Below are positions 31,436 through 41,194 of a DNA stretch of 64,000 nucleotides, one piece after another. Within the stretch, counting starts at the first letter, position 1. Each line of letters starts with the position of its first letter. The notes below the pieces were generated by a model. It had not been told where the DNA came from. It ran no database searches and saw only the letters and a list, made by a program, of their open reading frames with translations. Both the position numbers and the translations under genes were made by a program. The stretch lies in contig PUFA01000068.1 of assembly GCA_003508835.1 (NCBI GenBank), positions 8,317,501-8,381,500 of the forward strand, written 5' to 3'. Source of the stretch: Eonycteris spelaea. Taxonomy: Eukaryota > Chordata > Mammalia > Chiroptera > Pteropodidae.

Positions 31436-31989
31436 AGATTACATGTTGAACAGCCAGGAACTGTTCAGCACCATGGACAGGAGGCCACCCCCAACCAACC
31501 AACAAACCTTTGTGTCACCCCAAGTGTTTGGGCTCTCTGCAAAGCAAATGGTGCCATTGAGGAGAACTTTCCAGAAAGTGCCTGACCATGCCGAATGCTC
31601 TAGTTTGCTCTCTCTCTCCCTCTCTCTCTCTGCCCCCCCCCCTCTAATTGGTAGAACCCTTGGAGCAGTCAGGACTGGGGCATGAAGTAGAGGGCGGGGG
31701 TCCCGAGGAGCTCTGCTCATAGGAATGGTCCAGCTCCTCTCACATTTCCCCTGACTCCCCTGGTTTGCCTGGTGACTCACTGTGGCTCTGCCTTTATCTG
31801 GGGTCTTGCAGAAAAGACTCAGAATGCACTTCCCTCACAAGTTCCTTCTGGTGAATGCCTACTCCCACACTATTACTCAGCTTAAATGATGAGGCAGCAT
31901 TTTTGTCTTTGTGTGTATTCCTCTCACCCTTTGTTGGAGCTCTAAGCATGTATCATTAGAAACATCTCTGTGTTCATATCATCCTCAAA
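31436..31989. other. Unique stretch with a CT/C tract
   Basis: 31608-31644 is a TC run ending in a C10 homopolymer. Short frames on both strands are shaped by it. Otherwise unassigned. Confidence 0.45.
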
Positions 31990-32163
31990 GTAGGCCAAAT
32001 TTTCTTGGCCCTGGTCACATTAGAGTCACCTGCAAAATACTGATGCCCAGGCCTCATCTTAGACCAATTAAATCAGTATCTCTGGGTGAGAGCCTGGACA
32101 GCAGTACATTTTAAAGTTCCCAAAGTGACTGCAATGTGTAGTTAGGGCTGAGAATTACTGCAT
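31990..32163 (+). mobile_element. MER5: MER5-class hAT-Charlie element
   Basis: 'cattagagtcacctgcaaaa' (32018-32037), 'aaatcagtatctctgggtga' (32068-32087) and the end 'gctgagaattactgca' (about 32146-32161) follow MER5 order. Second MER5 copy within 700 bp, same orientation. Confidence 0.74.
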
Positions 32164-32335
32164 TAGTCTGTCAGTTCCATGAGGATACAGATCATGTCTT
32201 ATTCATCTTTTCTATCCCTCTCTCCCCCTTTGTTGTCCTCTTCTTTTTCCTCCTCTTTCTCTTTCTTCTTCTTACCTCTTCCAGCATGTAGCACAGTGTG
32301 CTAGACTTCTATTAGCTGTCTAATGAATAACTGTT
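32164..32335 (+). repeat. L2: L2 3' UTR, sense, with inserted pyrimidine tract
   Basis: 'tcagttccatgaggatacag' (32171-32190) and 'atgtcttattcatctttt' match the L2 3' UTR. A TC-rich low-complexity tract occupies about 32208-32283, after which 'catgtagcacagtgtgctag' and 'gtctaatgaataact' resume it. Confidence 0.58.
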
Positions 32336-32337
32336 AC

Positions 32338-32545
32338 TAGCTTAAATTTCTTTAGCACCTATTATGTGCCAGGAACTAAATGCTAGCATTTTCCCTGCAT
32401 TGTCTCACTAATAAAACAGGCCTATGAGGTAGATCTGATTTATACCAGTTTTCAGAGGAAGGAACTGAGGTTTAGAAAGGTTTAATCACTTAGCCAAGGT
32501 CACACAGCAAGAGGCAGAGCCGCATCTGAGCTTGATCCAGGGGTG
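32338..32545 (-). repeat. MIR: MIR SINE, antisense
   Basis: 'gcacctattatgtgccagga' (32356-32375), 'ttttcagaggaaggaactga' and 'cttagccaaggtcacacagc' (32489-32508). Near full length. Confidence 0.78.
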
Positions 32546-32727
32546 TGCCAGGCAGCTTGGAAAGGCAACACCAGGCTGTTACAGCTCAAGCTCTAGCACC
32601 TTCTGTCAAGGGAGACCTAAAGCTACAGGTAAACTGTATTTGTTTCTAGCTACCATCAATTTTTCTAGAGTTTTAAGGAAAATATAGAATTCTTATTAAT
32701 GTTATTTTTTTTTTTTAAATAGGACCC

Positions 32728-32962
32728 TTAATTAAGTGTGTTCTGTTTGTCAGGCACTAAACTTAGTGATTAATATCCATCACCTTCATTATCCACTTGA
32801 GCTCCATGGTGACACTGTGAGGTAGGCATCAGTATTTCTACTTTACAGATGGAAATGCTGAGGCTTAGAGAGGGTATGTGGCTCTCAGACTGAAAGCAGA
32901 GAGTTGGGTTTGAACTCAGCTTTTCCTGCCTGCAAAGCCAGTATCCCTTAATGGCTCTGCCC
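32728..32962 (-). repeat. MIR: MIR SINE, antisense
   Basis: 'ctttacagatggaaatgctg' at 32841-32860, 'ggcttagagagggtatgtgg' and 'gttgggtttgaactcagctt' are collinear, with the reversed head at the right. Confidence 0.78.
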
Positions 32963-34347
32963 ATTCTGTATTTGCAAAACAATCTCAGCATGATTATCTC
33001 ATTAGATTCTCAGAACTCAACAGGAAGATGGATGATATGATTGGAAGAAAGGCTTAGGCTACAGAGTCTTTTTCCAATGGAGGATGGAGGATCACAGGGA
33101 TTGGCCACCTGGGAGAAGAGAACATAAGTGGGGTCTCCACAGACCAGAAGGGCTTCACATAGAAAGTGAAAGTGGCTCAGCCTTTGCTCGCCTCCCCAGA
33201 GCTCCCGGCATTCTTGATATCCCTCCCAAGAGGCGGGGCAGGCGAGTCCAAGGCAGGGCCATCACTCTGCCTGCTTGCAGAGGGAAACAGAGGGGCCTCT
33301 GTTGTTGCTACCGGAGCTCCGCAATGATAGATGGAGGGTCATTTGTTGAGCCTGAAGCCATCATTCATAGAGGACAATGGCCTACTGGGACCCAACACAT
33401 TTGGAGAAGAGTATGAGACATACAGAAGCAGGATTATGTGAAACAAAGCCAAAGGAAATTTGTTAGGAGTCTGATTTCCAGAGCCTTGACATTGTCAGGA
33501 ACGAAGCTCTTTCTGTGCAAGAGTTATTAGCAAATGTATTTAGAGCTGAGGCAAGTTCACTGGCTTCCTGGTGTCTGTTACCAGCAAACATTGGAAATGA
33601 TTGTGTAGGATTTAGCAGAGGATTATCCTTTCAGAAAGCATTACATGGGGGTATATTTTGTTAGGGAGGGTCTGGTGCATGTAATTTACTGTGCTTTGTG
33701 GTGAAGAACTGATGTGGAGAGACGTGGACCCGTAGCTTCAGAACCATCAACTGGATTTTCTTTGTCTGGAGTCCTTGTCCCTTTGCACAAGGTCTGGGAA
33801 TAAATAAACCAAAGGGCTAACTTAATTTGGCTTTGGAATCCTATCCTAATATACTAGGAAACCCCACTCCCCATTTTTTAATCTGTTAACATTGCATGTA
33901 TGAATAGGGCTTACAGTTACAAAAACAACTGAAGTCAGGAAAGAATGACGTAGGGTCTACTTCCTCATCTTCTAGTTTCAGGTCAGGGAGCATCGTCGGC
34001 TACACAAACAGATTATTTCTGACAGTGCCTAAGTATGGGATTTTCTGGAAGACAAATCTAGTGTGAAGAGAAGCTTAATGAATGTATAAATAGGTGGGTA
34101 GCCAGTCCCAATGGTAACACCATACACAGCCTCTAAGACCAGACTTGCTGCTTAGAATGAGTTTACTTGTCTTGGCAGAGAAGGCTGTGTAGGGTGGGGG
34201 CTGGTGCATCTGAGTAAAAGAAGAACAACCCACTTCAGAATGTGCTTGTGGCAGGCTTGGCAAGGACGGTATCCACTCTGCCATGTGCTCTTCCCGTCTT
34301 GTGTCTCACCATGCCTAGTGGCGGCTTTCCAACAAAAGAGTGTTGGG
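32963..34347. other. Unique stretch with a small CpG cluster
   Basis: About 1.4 kb with no repeat I can assign, one of the longest non-repeat blocks in the window. A 110-codon frame (33084-33416) covers the GC-rich part but has no recognisable domain. See the regulatory candidate at 33186-33322. Confidence 0.45.
33186..33322. promoter_or_regulatory. CpG-enriched patch with a GC box (candidate)
   Basis: Several CpGs fall in about 140 bp of otherwise CpG-poor DNA, including an Sp1-type GC box aggcggggc at 33231-33239, then 'caggcgagtcc' and 'ctaccggagctccgcaatg'. This could be a minor promoter or an enhancer. It is too small for a classical CpG island. Confidence 0.28.
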
Positions 34348-34425
34348 AGCATTTGCTTACTGAGCCCTTGCTGACTGCCTGGTTCTTTACTTGGCACTGG
34401 GGATGTAAAGATAAATGAATTCATA
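34348..34425 (-). repeat. L2: L2 3' fragment, antisense
   Basis: 'tactgagcccttgctgactg' (34358-34377), 'acttggcactggggatgtaa' and 'agataaatgaattcatag'. A sense MIR begins directly after it. Confidence 0.55.
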
Positions 34426-34427
34426 GG

Positions 34428-34685
34428 TGGTATTGCTCAGTGGTTAAGATCATGTTTGTTGGAGCCCCATGGCCTAAATTCAAGCAGGAGCTCTGTCTCT
34501 TGCTTATCTAGACATACTACCTGACCTCTCTGTGACTCCAGTTCTTCACTTGAAAAATAAGAATACTTACAGGACAAACCTCATAGAGAGGCTGTGAGCA
34601 TTAAGTAAGTTAATATGTGTAAAGCATTAAATAAGTTAATGTATGTAAAGCCTTAAATTTACAAGAATGTATAGCCCATAGTGTT
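34428..34685 (+). repeat. MIR: MIR SINE, sense, near full length with 3' repeat
   Basis: It has the tRNA-like head 'ggtattgctcagtggttaag' at 34428-34447, then 'ttggagccccatggcctaaa' and 'acctctctgtgactccag'. The 3' block 'taagttaatatgtgtaaagc' (about 34606-34625) appears twice nearly intact ('aagttaatgtatgtaaagcc' at 34633), a local tandem duplication. Confidence 0.78.
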
Positions 34686-34723
34686 ATATCGTGTTTTTGT
34701 TGTTATTATTATCATTATTTGAC

Positions 34724-34735
34724 ATATATATATAT

Positions 34736-34782
<47 letters not shown>
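34724..34782 (+). repeat. (TA)n microsatellite
   Basis: About 28 TA units with interruptions at 34746-34748 and 34774-34776. Self-complementary, so able to extrude as a cruciform. It follows the ATT-rich tail of the MIR. Confidence 0.95.
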
Positions 34783-34789
34783 CTGAAAT

Positions 34790-35062
34790 ATACTCTTTGC
34801 CAAGCCCTGTTCTATGTGCCAGGGAGACGGCAGTGACTAGGACATGGCATCTGCCTTCATGGATTCTTAATGTTGAGAAGTCAACCACATAAATGATTCT
34901 GTGGCAGGAAGTGATATGTCCTCTGAATAAGATTCAGATGGAGAACAGTGGAGAGTTGTAGGTGGGAGAAATCAAGATCAGCCTGATGCACCAAGGAATG
35001 CTTCCTGGAAGAGGGAGCACTTATCGTGGGCTTTGAAGTGTTGGGAGGAATTTCTCACGTGG
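34790..35062 (-). repeat. L2: L2 3' region, antisense
   Basis: 'gccaagccctgttctatgtg' (34799-34818), 'ggcatctgccttcatggatt', 'aagtgatatgtcctctgaat', 'gaatgcttcctggaagaggg' (34996-35015) and 'gggctttgaagtgttggg' keep the reversed L2 order. Confidence 0.7.
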
Positions 35063-35314
35063 AGACAGCAGAGTGGGGGTCAGTGCTGACCCTCACCTTG
35101 GAGGAGCTCTCCTTGTGAGAACATGAGGTGACTTTGAAAGCTTCAGAGACTCACTCAGGGCACTGCAGCCAGTGGAACATTCACAGAGAAGAAGGGAAGG
35201 AGAAAATACAAACAGGCCACTACCCTGAGCATCTTGGGATTCTGAGGAGGGAGAGGCAGCAGGGGCTTGAATTGCAGGAAAACACTTCTCACAAGCGTCG
35301 GGGAGCAGACAGCG

Positions 35315-35480
35315 AATTGGTTTGTATCTTTCCAGAAGGGGAACCGCATGAGCAAAAGTTCAGAGGCAAGAATGGGCAGAAAACATCTAGAGAACGGCGA
35401 GCAGACTTGAATGGAGGCCACCAAGAGCATGCTGGGAGGGGAGGTTGGGCAGTTTAATTACGGATTGCCCAGGAGGGTAA
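35315..35480 (-). repeat. L2: L2 continuation, antisense
   Basis: 'gaaccgcatgagcaaaagtt' (35341-35360), 'gcaagaatgggcagaaaaca' and 'gagaacggcgagcagacttg' continue the L2 seen at 34790-35062, after about 250 bp that I cannot align (insertion or strong decay). Confidence 0.52.
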
Positions 35481-35751
35481 GCTTCAGTGCTGAGCTTTAG
35501 TCTTCAAGCCAAAGAGTGGCAGGTGAATATGATTTCACTTGGAAGATTTTTATGGGCTCATGAAAAACACTGTATATTGCAGGCTTGTAAAATATTAGCC
35601 CAATCAACAAAGTAGGATTAACAAGGTCCAACAGAGGCCAAGCCCGAGGTAATAAATAACACATCCATTGTGCTATTGGTCCCCCTCTGTGCCTCAGCTG
35701 CCTCCAGCGCTCAGCCCCCAACAGCTCTCAAGTAAGAATGACAGGGAATGG

Positions 35752-35930
35752 AGAGACCAGCATGTAATGTGCCAGACATGGTGCTGGCCACTTGCCCCGT
35801 GTCTCTGCACTTAATCATCATCACAGAAGCCCTGTGAGGTTTGGGCATAGAAACAGAGAGAGAGAGGTTATGTGAGCTTGGGAATTCAGTCTCCCTGACT
35901 CCAAGCCACGGCCTCATCCATTTATGATGC
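35752..35930 (-). repeat. MIR: MIR SINE, antisense
   Basis: 'atgtgccagacatggtgctg' (35767-35786), 'atcatcatcacagaagccct' and 'cagagagagagaggttatgt'. Core partly replaced by a GA-rich run. Confidence 0.65.
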
Positions 35931-36501
35931 AAGGGAATTCAATATGCTCATGATTGTCAGATGGAGGATCTTATCCAGTTAGAAGCTAGAAATGCCCAGT
36001 GTACACACTGAGCAATCTGAATGGTTTTCATTGTATTCGCTGTGCCATTCACAAACTCCCTTCCATGTCCCATGTCACTGTAACTTGAGTCATTACTAGT
36101 AGGCCAGTGAAGTAATTCATGAACCTGAGGACATCTATCTCCAAGTAGGCACTCTCTAAAGCAAAGTTTTCTATGGGTAACATGTAAATATAAATATTTG
36201 AAAAATGAAATCTAAAGAAAGCAAAACAGAACCTACTCACTCCATGGCCATGACTGGGGAGGTTGGGGGAGGCCTTTGAGCTTCCTTTTTGTCATACTCA
36301 TTTTCCCTTTTCCCAGAGAGACCCCACAATGACCCCCTCCTCCCAAGCCCCCAGACCTGTGGCATTGGCAGTTCTGATATCTCAGGGCTGGGTGTGGGAG
36401 TGGGGAAATAATTGATTCAAAGCCTTATCCCCTGCCACGCCATGTCTGGGGTAAGCACTGGTTGGTACAGGCAGGTTGAGGAGTTTCATTGTTAGTTACA
36501 G
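35931..36501. other. Unique stretch, no recognised feature
   Basis: I find no repeat family, gene or RNA here. Confidence 0.4.
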
Positions 36502-36690
36502 TGGGGACATTGATCCAATGGAAGGAACTCTGGAGATGGTTTCAGTCCTACCTTCCTACCACGGATGGGCCTTACCTTCCTCATTCCACACCTGGAAACT
36601 AAGTGAATTTACAGCTGGAAATTAAGTGAAGTGGTGTGTAAAAGTATCCGGTGTGAAGCCTGGCACAGGTGGATCCTCAGGAACTGCTGT
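36502..36690 (+). repeat. MIR: MIR SINE, sense, degraded
   Basis: 'cttaccttcctcattccaca' (about 36571-36590) stands where the core should be, and 'gaagcctggcacaggtggat' gives the 3' end. The middle is duplicated ('aactaagtgaatttacagct', 'ggaaattaagtgaag'). Confidence 0.45.
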
Positions 36691-36934
36691 GATTGATCCG
36701 ACTTTTGTTCACGAAAGAGATGATCAAAGAAACAATGTACTGTCTTTAACTGTGTTTTGGCGGCCTTTGATGTTATAGACTAAAGTCTCTATTTTATCCT
36801 AGACTTAGGACCATGTGGCATGTTAACTTGATAACAAGATGGTATTTGGTGAACTCTCCAAAAATACTCTTTATTTGCCACCTCCTTATGCCACTCATGA
36901 CATATTTGCATTATGTATTGTTCACTACCTCATT

Positions 36935-37205
36935 TAGCAGAGATTTGCAGAATATCTCCCATGCCCTAGGCCTTGTGCTGGGCTATGAGTAGACAGAGCT
37001 GAATGAGGCAGAGCCCTGCCCACAGGAACTCCCCGCTGGCTGGAGGGACACATATATATACTAGCAGTTACAGTCCTGTGTGGAATGTGGTCTGGTTGAT
37101 GGAGGTGGAGGAAGGAAACAGGGCAAACTTGAACTGATCTTGAAGGTCAAGCTGAAGATGACCAGATGAAAAAGGGAACAGCGTGGGAGGCAGCATTGGG
37201 CTATA
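36935..37205 (-). repeat. L2: L2 3' region, antisense
   Basis: 'atctcccatgccctaggcct' (36954-36973), 'ctgggctatgagtagacaga', 'ccctgcccacaggaact' and 'acagtcctgtgtggaatgtg' match the reversed L2 3' UTR and adjoining body. Confidence 0.65.
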
Positions 37206-37234
37206 GAGATGATGACAGGAAAAAAATGAAAGAC

Positions 37235-37395
37235 TCCGTTGGTTTTCAGATGAGGAAACCAATGCTGTGAAATACCAAAAATATTCATGTAACGGATGCC
37301 ACCCTTGGCAAGTCTTTTCCCTTTTTCGAGCCTGTTTTCCCATCCTTTGAACAAAGGTTCCTTCCAGCCCAAATATCTAAGATTCTCCAAGTCTG
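37235..37395 (+). repeat. MIR3-like SINE, sense
   Basis: 'ggcaagtcttttcccttttt' (37308-37327), 'cgagcctgttttcccatcc' and 'ggttccttccagcccaaata' (about 37357-37376) resemble the MIR-family 3' end that ends in 'ccttccagctctaaaat'. Confidence 0.5.
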
Positions 37396-38229
37396 TGGCT
37401 CAGAGCCTGCAAATTAGTGTGAAGCAGACTTGGCTCTCTGTCTATTTATCTTATCGTCCTATTTATATTTGGAAGCCTGATTCTTCATCTGTTAGAATTG
37501 CTGCATTACCCACCCTGGAAGCATCTCTGTTTACCTTGATGTGCTGTGAGCACGATTCAGGGTTATTAATAAAACAAGGCAGCCTCACAGCAGCAAGAGG
37601 TGGGGAGCACAATTTTATGACCAGCTGTCTCTGCTGGGGGAACCTTGGTTTCCCTAGTGAGAATGCTCATCCTGCACAGGCACCATCTGACCTCCAGGGT
37701 CATCAGCCCTGGGTTGATGGGGTGAGGACACTCTTGGCCCATATGAGAAATACTGACCTGTTTCCTCTCCTCCCCTACCTGAACACCCCAGGGCTACAAA
37801 CTGACAACCTGTGGATATGTTTTGGGGTTAGATCTTATTTTAATATCAGTACATTTAATATAAAAATTAGGACACTTAGCAAAAAATATGGATTTCCACC
37901 ATCTCTTAGAAAGTTTTGGCAATACTAGGCTCTGCTCTGCCTACTTTGCAGAGGCGCTTCTCAAGTGCATGATTTTCCAATACAGGACCATCATTTCACT
38001 TCCCTGAACCTTGGATTCACACCTTCCTGTGTAGCGTCCTTCACTGGTACTGAATGCTGCTGCCCTTTTAAGAAGGGCATGAGTTCTAAAGTTTGCTACC
38101 GTCCCCACCCATCCTTATTGTCTTACCTCTATAGGCATTTGTATTTGCCACCCTGGATCTCCTCCTTCATTGAAACCCAAAGTTCATATTTTGGATTTCC
38201 CATGAGGCAGTATATAATAATTAATCAGA
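37396..38229. other. Unique stretch holding the longest open frame
   Basis: A 210-codon frame occupies 37296-37928, starting inside the MIR3-like repeat. It has no domain, signal peptide or plausible start context I can support. Frames of this length are expected by chance in 64 kb, so I leave it as non-coding. A second frame (37965-38381, 138 codons) runs into a MIR. Confidence 0.45.
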
Positions 38230-38392
38230 AGCTATTGAGCTATGCAAGGGCAGAGCACCATGCAGGTAACAAAGCCCTTTCCTGTTCATTTCTCATCCTG
38301 TCCTCAGAGCAGCCTGCAGAGGTGGGTGTGATTATTCCCATTTTACAGATGAAGAAACCAAGACTCAGGGGAGTGCAATAATAGTCCCATGT
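38230..38392 (-). repeat. MIR: MIR SINE, antisense
   Basis: 'catttctcatcctgtcctca' then a clean core 'ttttacagatgaagaaacca' at 38341-38360 and 'agactcaggggag'. The head is missing. Pairs with the sense MIR that follows. Confidence 0.68.
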
Positions 38393-38419
38393 GTTGAGTT
38401 TGGAGAATCATGCACCTGG

Positions 38420-38578
38420 GACATGGCTCTGCAAAGTGGGCAGAGCATGGCTGGAAGGCCACAGGAGGCCTGTACTAGAATCTGGCTTTAACTCTCACTT
38501 TCAGGGTAGCTCTGTACAAGTCTCTGCCCCTTCAGGGGCTTCAGTTTCCTCCTCTGTAAAGTTAGGTCACTGCCCTAA
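38420..38578 (+). repeat. MIR: MIR SINE, sense
   Basis: 'agtgggcagagcatggctgg' (head side), 'tagaatctggctttaactct' (38476-38495), and core 'gtttcctcctctgtaaagtt' at 38544-38563. It ends at the target duplication of the next element. Confidence 0.65.
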
Positions 38579-38580
38579 AT

Positions 38581-39002
38581 CAGAAGTTCTTAATGTGAGC
38601 ATGTGGCTGGGAAATACGTTAGCGTCTTCTTCCATTGTGAATATAGGCAGGAAGCCACAATAGCATCAGAAGTCTCTGGGAATTTTTTACCAGGAGGAAT
38701 TCCTTTATAGTTGTTTGAGATACCTCAAAAATAGCATTTACACTCATTTCTACTTAAGGGTTATGAAAATTATTAGACCTGCCTCTGGATCCTGTTATAA
38801 ATCTTGACATAAAAGAAATAAGAATATTATTATATCACAAATTTATCATTTTAACATTTTGATAACCATTTCAATACAATTTGTTCTGCTATAATCCTAT
38901 GGATTTTATTTTATGCATTTAGAAACATTTTTTATGAGAAAGAACCTATAAGTTTCAATAACCTGCCAAAGGGGTCCATGAGACAAGAAGGCTAAGGTCT
39001 TG
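38581..39002. mobile_element. hAT-type DNA transposon, both ends and target duplication
   Basis: The left terminus 'cagaagttcttaatg' and right terminus 'aaggctaaggtcttg' are decayed inverted repeats of a 'caggggttcttaacctttt' type. The internal block 'ttatcattttaacattttga' (38843-38862) and 'ctgccaaaggggtccatgag' belong to a known mammalian repeat I cannot name. Flanks ccctaaat (38573-38580) and ccccagat (39003-39010) match at 6 of 8, with two transitions. No coding capacity. Confidence 0.66.
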
Positions 39003-39377
39003 CCCCAGATGCTCTCGGGGTTACTTGAATGCCTGGGGCTTCAGGCCCTGTGAGTATCAGGCCCAGAGCCCCTCATTCAGCAGCCCAGCCTGTGCTGTAT
39101 CCACACCCGTCGCAGCTTCAGAGGCAATTCCCTGGACACTCTTCTGCCTAGTTGGTGTTCAGTTACATCAGGCCAGCCTCTCCCAGTTTGTTGGTGGCCG
39201 AAGATGTCAGAGAAGGCTGGGACAGGGCCAGAGCAACAGGGATGGAACTGTTCCCATCTGACCCCTCTAACAGGCCTTGGCACCCCCTGAGGCCTCCCGC
39301 GCTGGAGAGTGCTGGGTGCTTGGCTCGGTCTCCATCTTCTCACCTGCACCTTCCGTGCAGATCCTTGTGTGGGAATC
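39003..39377. other. Unique GC-richer stretch
   Basis: Several overlapping frames (78-129 codons, both strands) reflect higher GC rather than coding. A few CpGs occur (cacccgtcgcag, cccgcgctgg). No domain recognised. Confidence 0.42.
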
Positions 39378-39540
39378 CCACACCTGGGAGGCCTGGGTAC
39401 TTCCTGTCCATTTTGCAGGGAAGTTAGCCAAGCTGCAGAGAGGGAACATGCCTGGTGGACAATCACACAGCTTGTCAGGGTCAGAGGAGGAACCAGAGTC
39501 CATCTTGGCTGATGCCTTTTTCCTGGAACATGTGACCTAG
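39378..39540 (-). repeat. MIR: MIR SINE, antisense
   Basis: 'ccattttgcagggaagttag' at about 39409-39428 is the reversed core, followed by 'caatcacacagcttgtcagg' and 'gaggaaccagagtccatctt'. Confidence 0.6.
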
Positions 39541-39819
39541 TTCTCGACTTACCCAGGGGCTGCCATTGCCTGTGGATATGGATACACAGGCAGAGCAGAC
39601 CTCTGCCATAATACCTCAGGAGGGGCCTGGGGGCCTTCTACATGCCACACCTTATACTCTGGATTTTGGGGAGGGCTGCAGGGTCACAGGGAGGAGCTAA
39701 GGTTGTAGTGGGAGGCATCCAGTGACTCAGGCAATGGCTACATAGCAACGGGTGTGGAAGTGTTTCCATATTTTAACCACAGGCACAACTGTCTGATGTG
39801 CACCTGCTGATCTAGACTG
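39541..39819. other. Unique stretch with AP-1-like and RFX-like motifs
   Basis: TGACTCA (39723-39729) is a perfect AP-1 heptamer, and catagcaac (39741-39749) is an RFX-type half-site 12 bases downstream. I see no repeat. Regulatory function is inference. Confidence 0.3.
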
Positions 39820-40385
39820 TGAGTCTAGACAGAGAGGCTTCCCAAAGGAAGTGACATTTGAGCTGAGATATGAAGGAAGGGCCTGCAAAGCTGCAGGGAG
39901 TGGTAGAAGAAATAGCCTGTTGTAAATGTTCTAAAACAGTACTGATGGTGAGAAGTTTAAGGAAATGAAAGGGGTGGAGCATATGGGAGTGGAGGCAGAA
40001 GTACCAGCAGGAGGTAGGCTCTCTGGGCCCTGGAGCCAGGGGAAGGGTCATATTTCTGAGAGCAGAGAATGCAAGGAGATTAGTTGAGAGGTCACTGCAG
40101 AATCCCAGGTGAGAGATGACTGTGGCTTAGACTAAGGTAGTGCAAGCAGAGATGGTGAAAAGTGGACAGGATTGAGAGAGTTAAAACCAGAAGGATTTTG
40201 ATGATGGGCATTTATGGGTATAGTGAAAAGGGAGGGTATCAGAGAGTAGCCGAGGTTTCTAGTTTGTGCTGCTAGTGGAAAGTGGCATCGCTCACTGAGA
40301 TGGAGACCAGCAGAAGAGGACCCTTTGGAGGTAAAGATTGAGCAGCTGACATGTTGAGTTTGAGATTGACAGGGCATCCAAGTGC
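39820..40385 (-). repeat. L2: L2 body, antisense
   Basis: 'agtgacatttgagctgagat' (39850-39869), 'ccaggtgagagatgactgtg' (about 40106-40125), 'ctcactgagatggagacca' and 'gacagggcatccaagtgcca' run in reversed L2 order over about 560 bp. Upstream L2 3' end is missing. Confidence 0.75.
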
Positions 40386-40427
40386 CATGAAATATTCTTC
40401 TAGTTCCCGCTCTGTGTAATTAAGGCC

Positions 40428-40590
40428 AAAAAAAAAAAAAAAAAGCCTCCTTGTCCTCAACTATAAAATTGAGGAAGTAAAACCTGTTTATAGAGTCATT
40501 GTAAAGGTTATTATGAACAGGGAATGGAAGCACCTCACACATCGTAAGCAGGCAGCGACCATAGGCAGTCACTGGCAGCAGCTAATTTTA
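40428..40590 (+). repeat. MIR: A-run plus MIR 3' half, sense
   Basis: An A17 homopolymer (about 40428-40444) precedes 'ttgtcctcaactataaaatt', 'gtttatagagtcattgtaaa' and 'cctcacacatcgtaagcagg', a decayed MIR lacking its head. Confidence 0.55.
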
Positions 40591-40690
40591 ATTAAACAAA
40601 TATGCTCAGGAATCTTACAAGATCCTGTTATAATGAGGCACATCTGGTACATTTTTTCCTTTATGAAATAAAGTTTCGAGTCCATGACAA

Positions 40691-40758
40691 TGGTGGTGGT
40701 GGTGGTAGTGGTGGCGTGGTGGTGGTGGTGGTGGTGGTGGTGGTGGTGGTGGTGGTGG

Positions 40759-40797
<39 letters not shown>

Positions 40798-40813
40798 TAG
40801 TGGTGATGATGAT
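40691..40813 (+). repeat. (GGT)n-(GAT)n trinucleotide microsatellite
   Basis: About 23 GGT units (one interruption 'agtggtggc' near 40707-40715) pass directly into about 12 GAT units ending at 40794, with a short GGT/GAT echo to 40813. Minus-strand frames read as runs of histidine, serine or proline and are artefacts. Confidence 0.96.
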
Positions 40814-40874
40814 TCTGTTTCCTCGGCTGTTTGAAGCATATTAAGCATCTGCCTCCATCATTTAGGGAGTTGGT

Positions 40875-41110
40875 GTTGTATAGGGGAAGGATCATTAGGC
40901 TCAGATTCAGATATTTGTGCTCTATTCCTGCCTCTGAAGCCTTGGGCAGGTCATATAATCTCACTGAGACTTAGTTTCTTCAGTTGTAAAATGGGGATGG
41001 TGATAATATATACCTCCCAGGATAGTTATAAAATTCAAACTACATGGCTTTGCGTGAAGTTAATGTAATGCCCATTGCCAGATGCATAGTGGTGCTTAAT
41101 AAGAGTTACT
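40875..41110 (+). repeat. MIR: MIR SINE, sense, near full length
   Basis: 'ggatcattaggctcagattc' head, 'gccttgggcaggtcatataa' (40940-40959), core 'cagttgtaaaatggggatgg' (40981-41000), and 3' 'gatgcatagtggtgcttaat'. Confidence 0.8.
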
Positions 41111-41194
41111 GCTTGCTCTTTCTTACTTGACCATAGTTCCTGTGCCTTAGTGATATTAGTCTCCTCCAGGGGGACCTCAGCCCCACTTCTCCCT

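Noticed and set aside
34428..34500. tRNA-like sequence with a box-B-like segment
   Set aside because: It is the tRNA-derived head of a MIR. Other MIR heads in the window look the same and none folds into a complete tRNA.
37296..37928. 210-codon open frame, the longest in the window
   Set aside because: It starts inside a MIR3-like repeat, has no recognisable domain, and several frames of this length are expected by chance over six frames of 64 kb.
40569..40964. Poly-histidine, poly-serine/proline and poly-valine frames
   Set aside because: They are readings of the GGT/GAT microsatellite in different frames.
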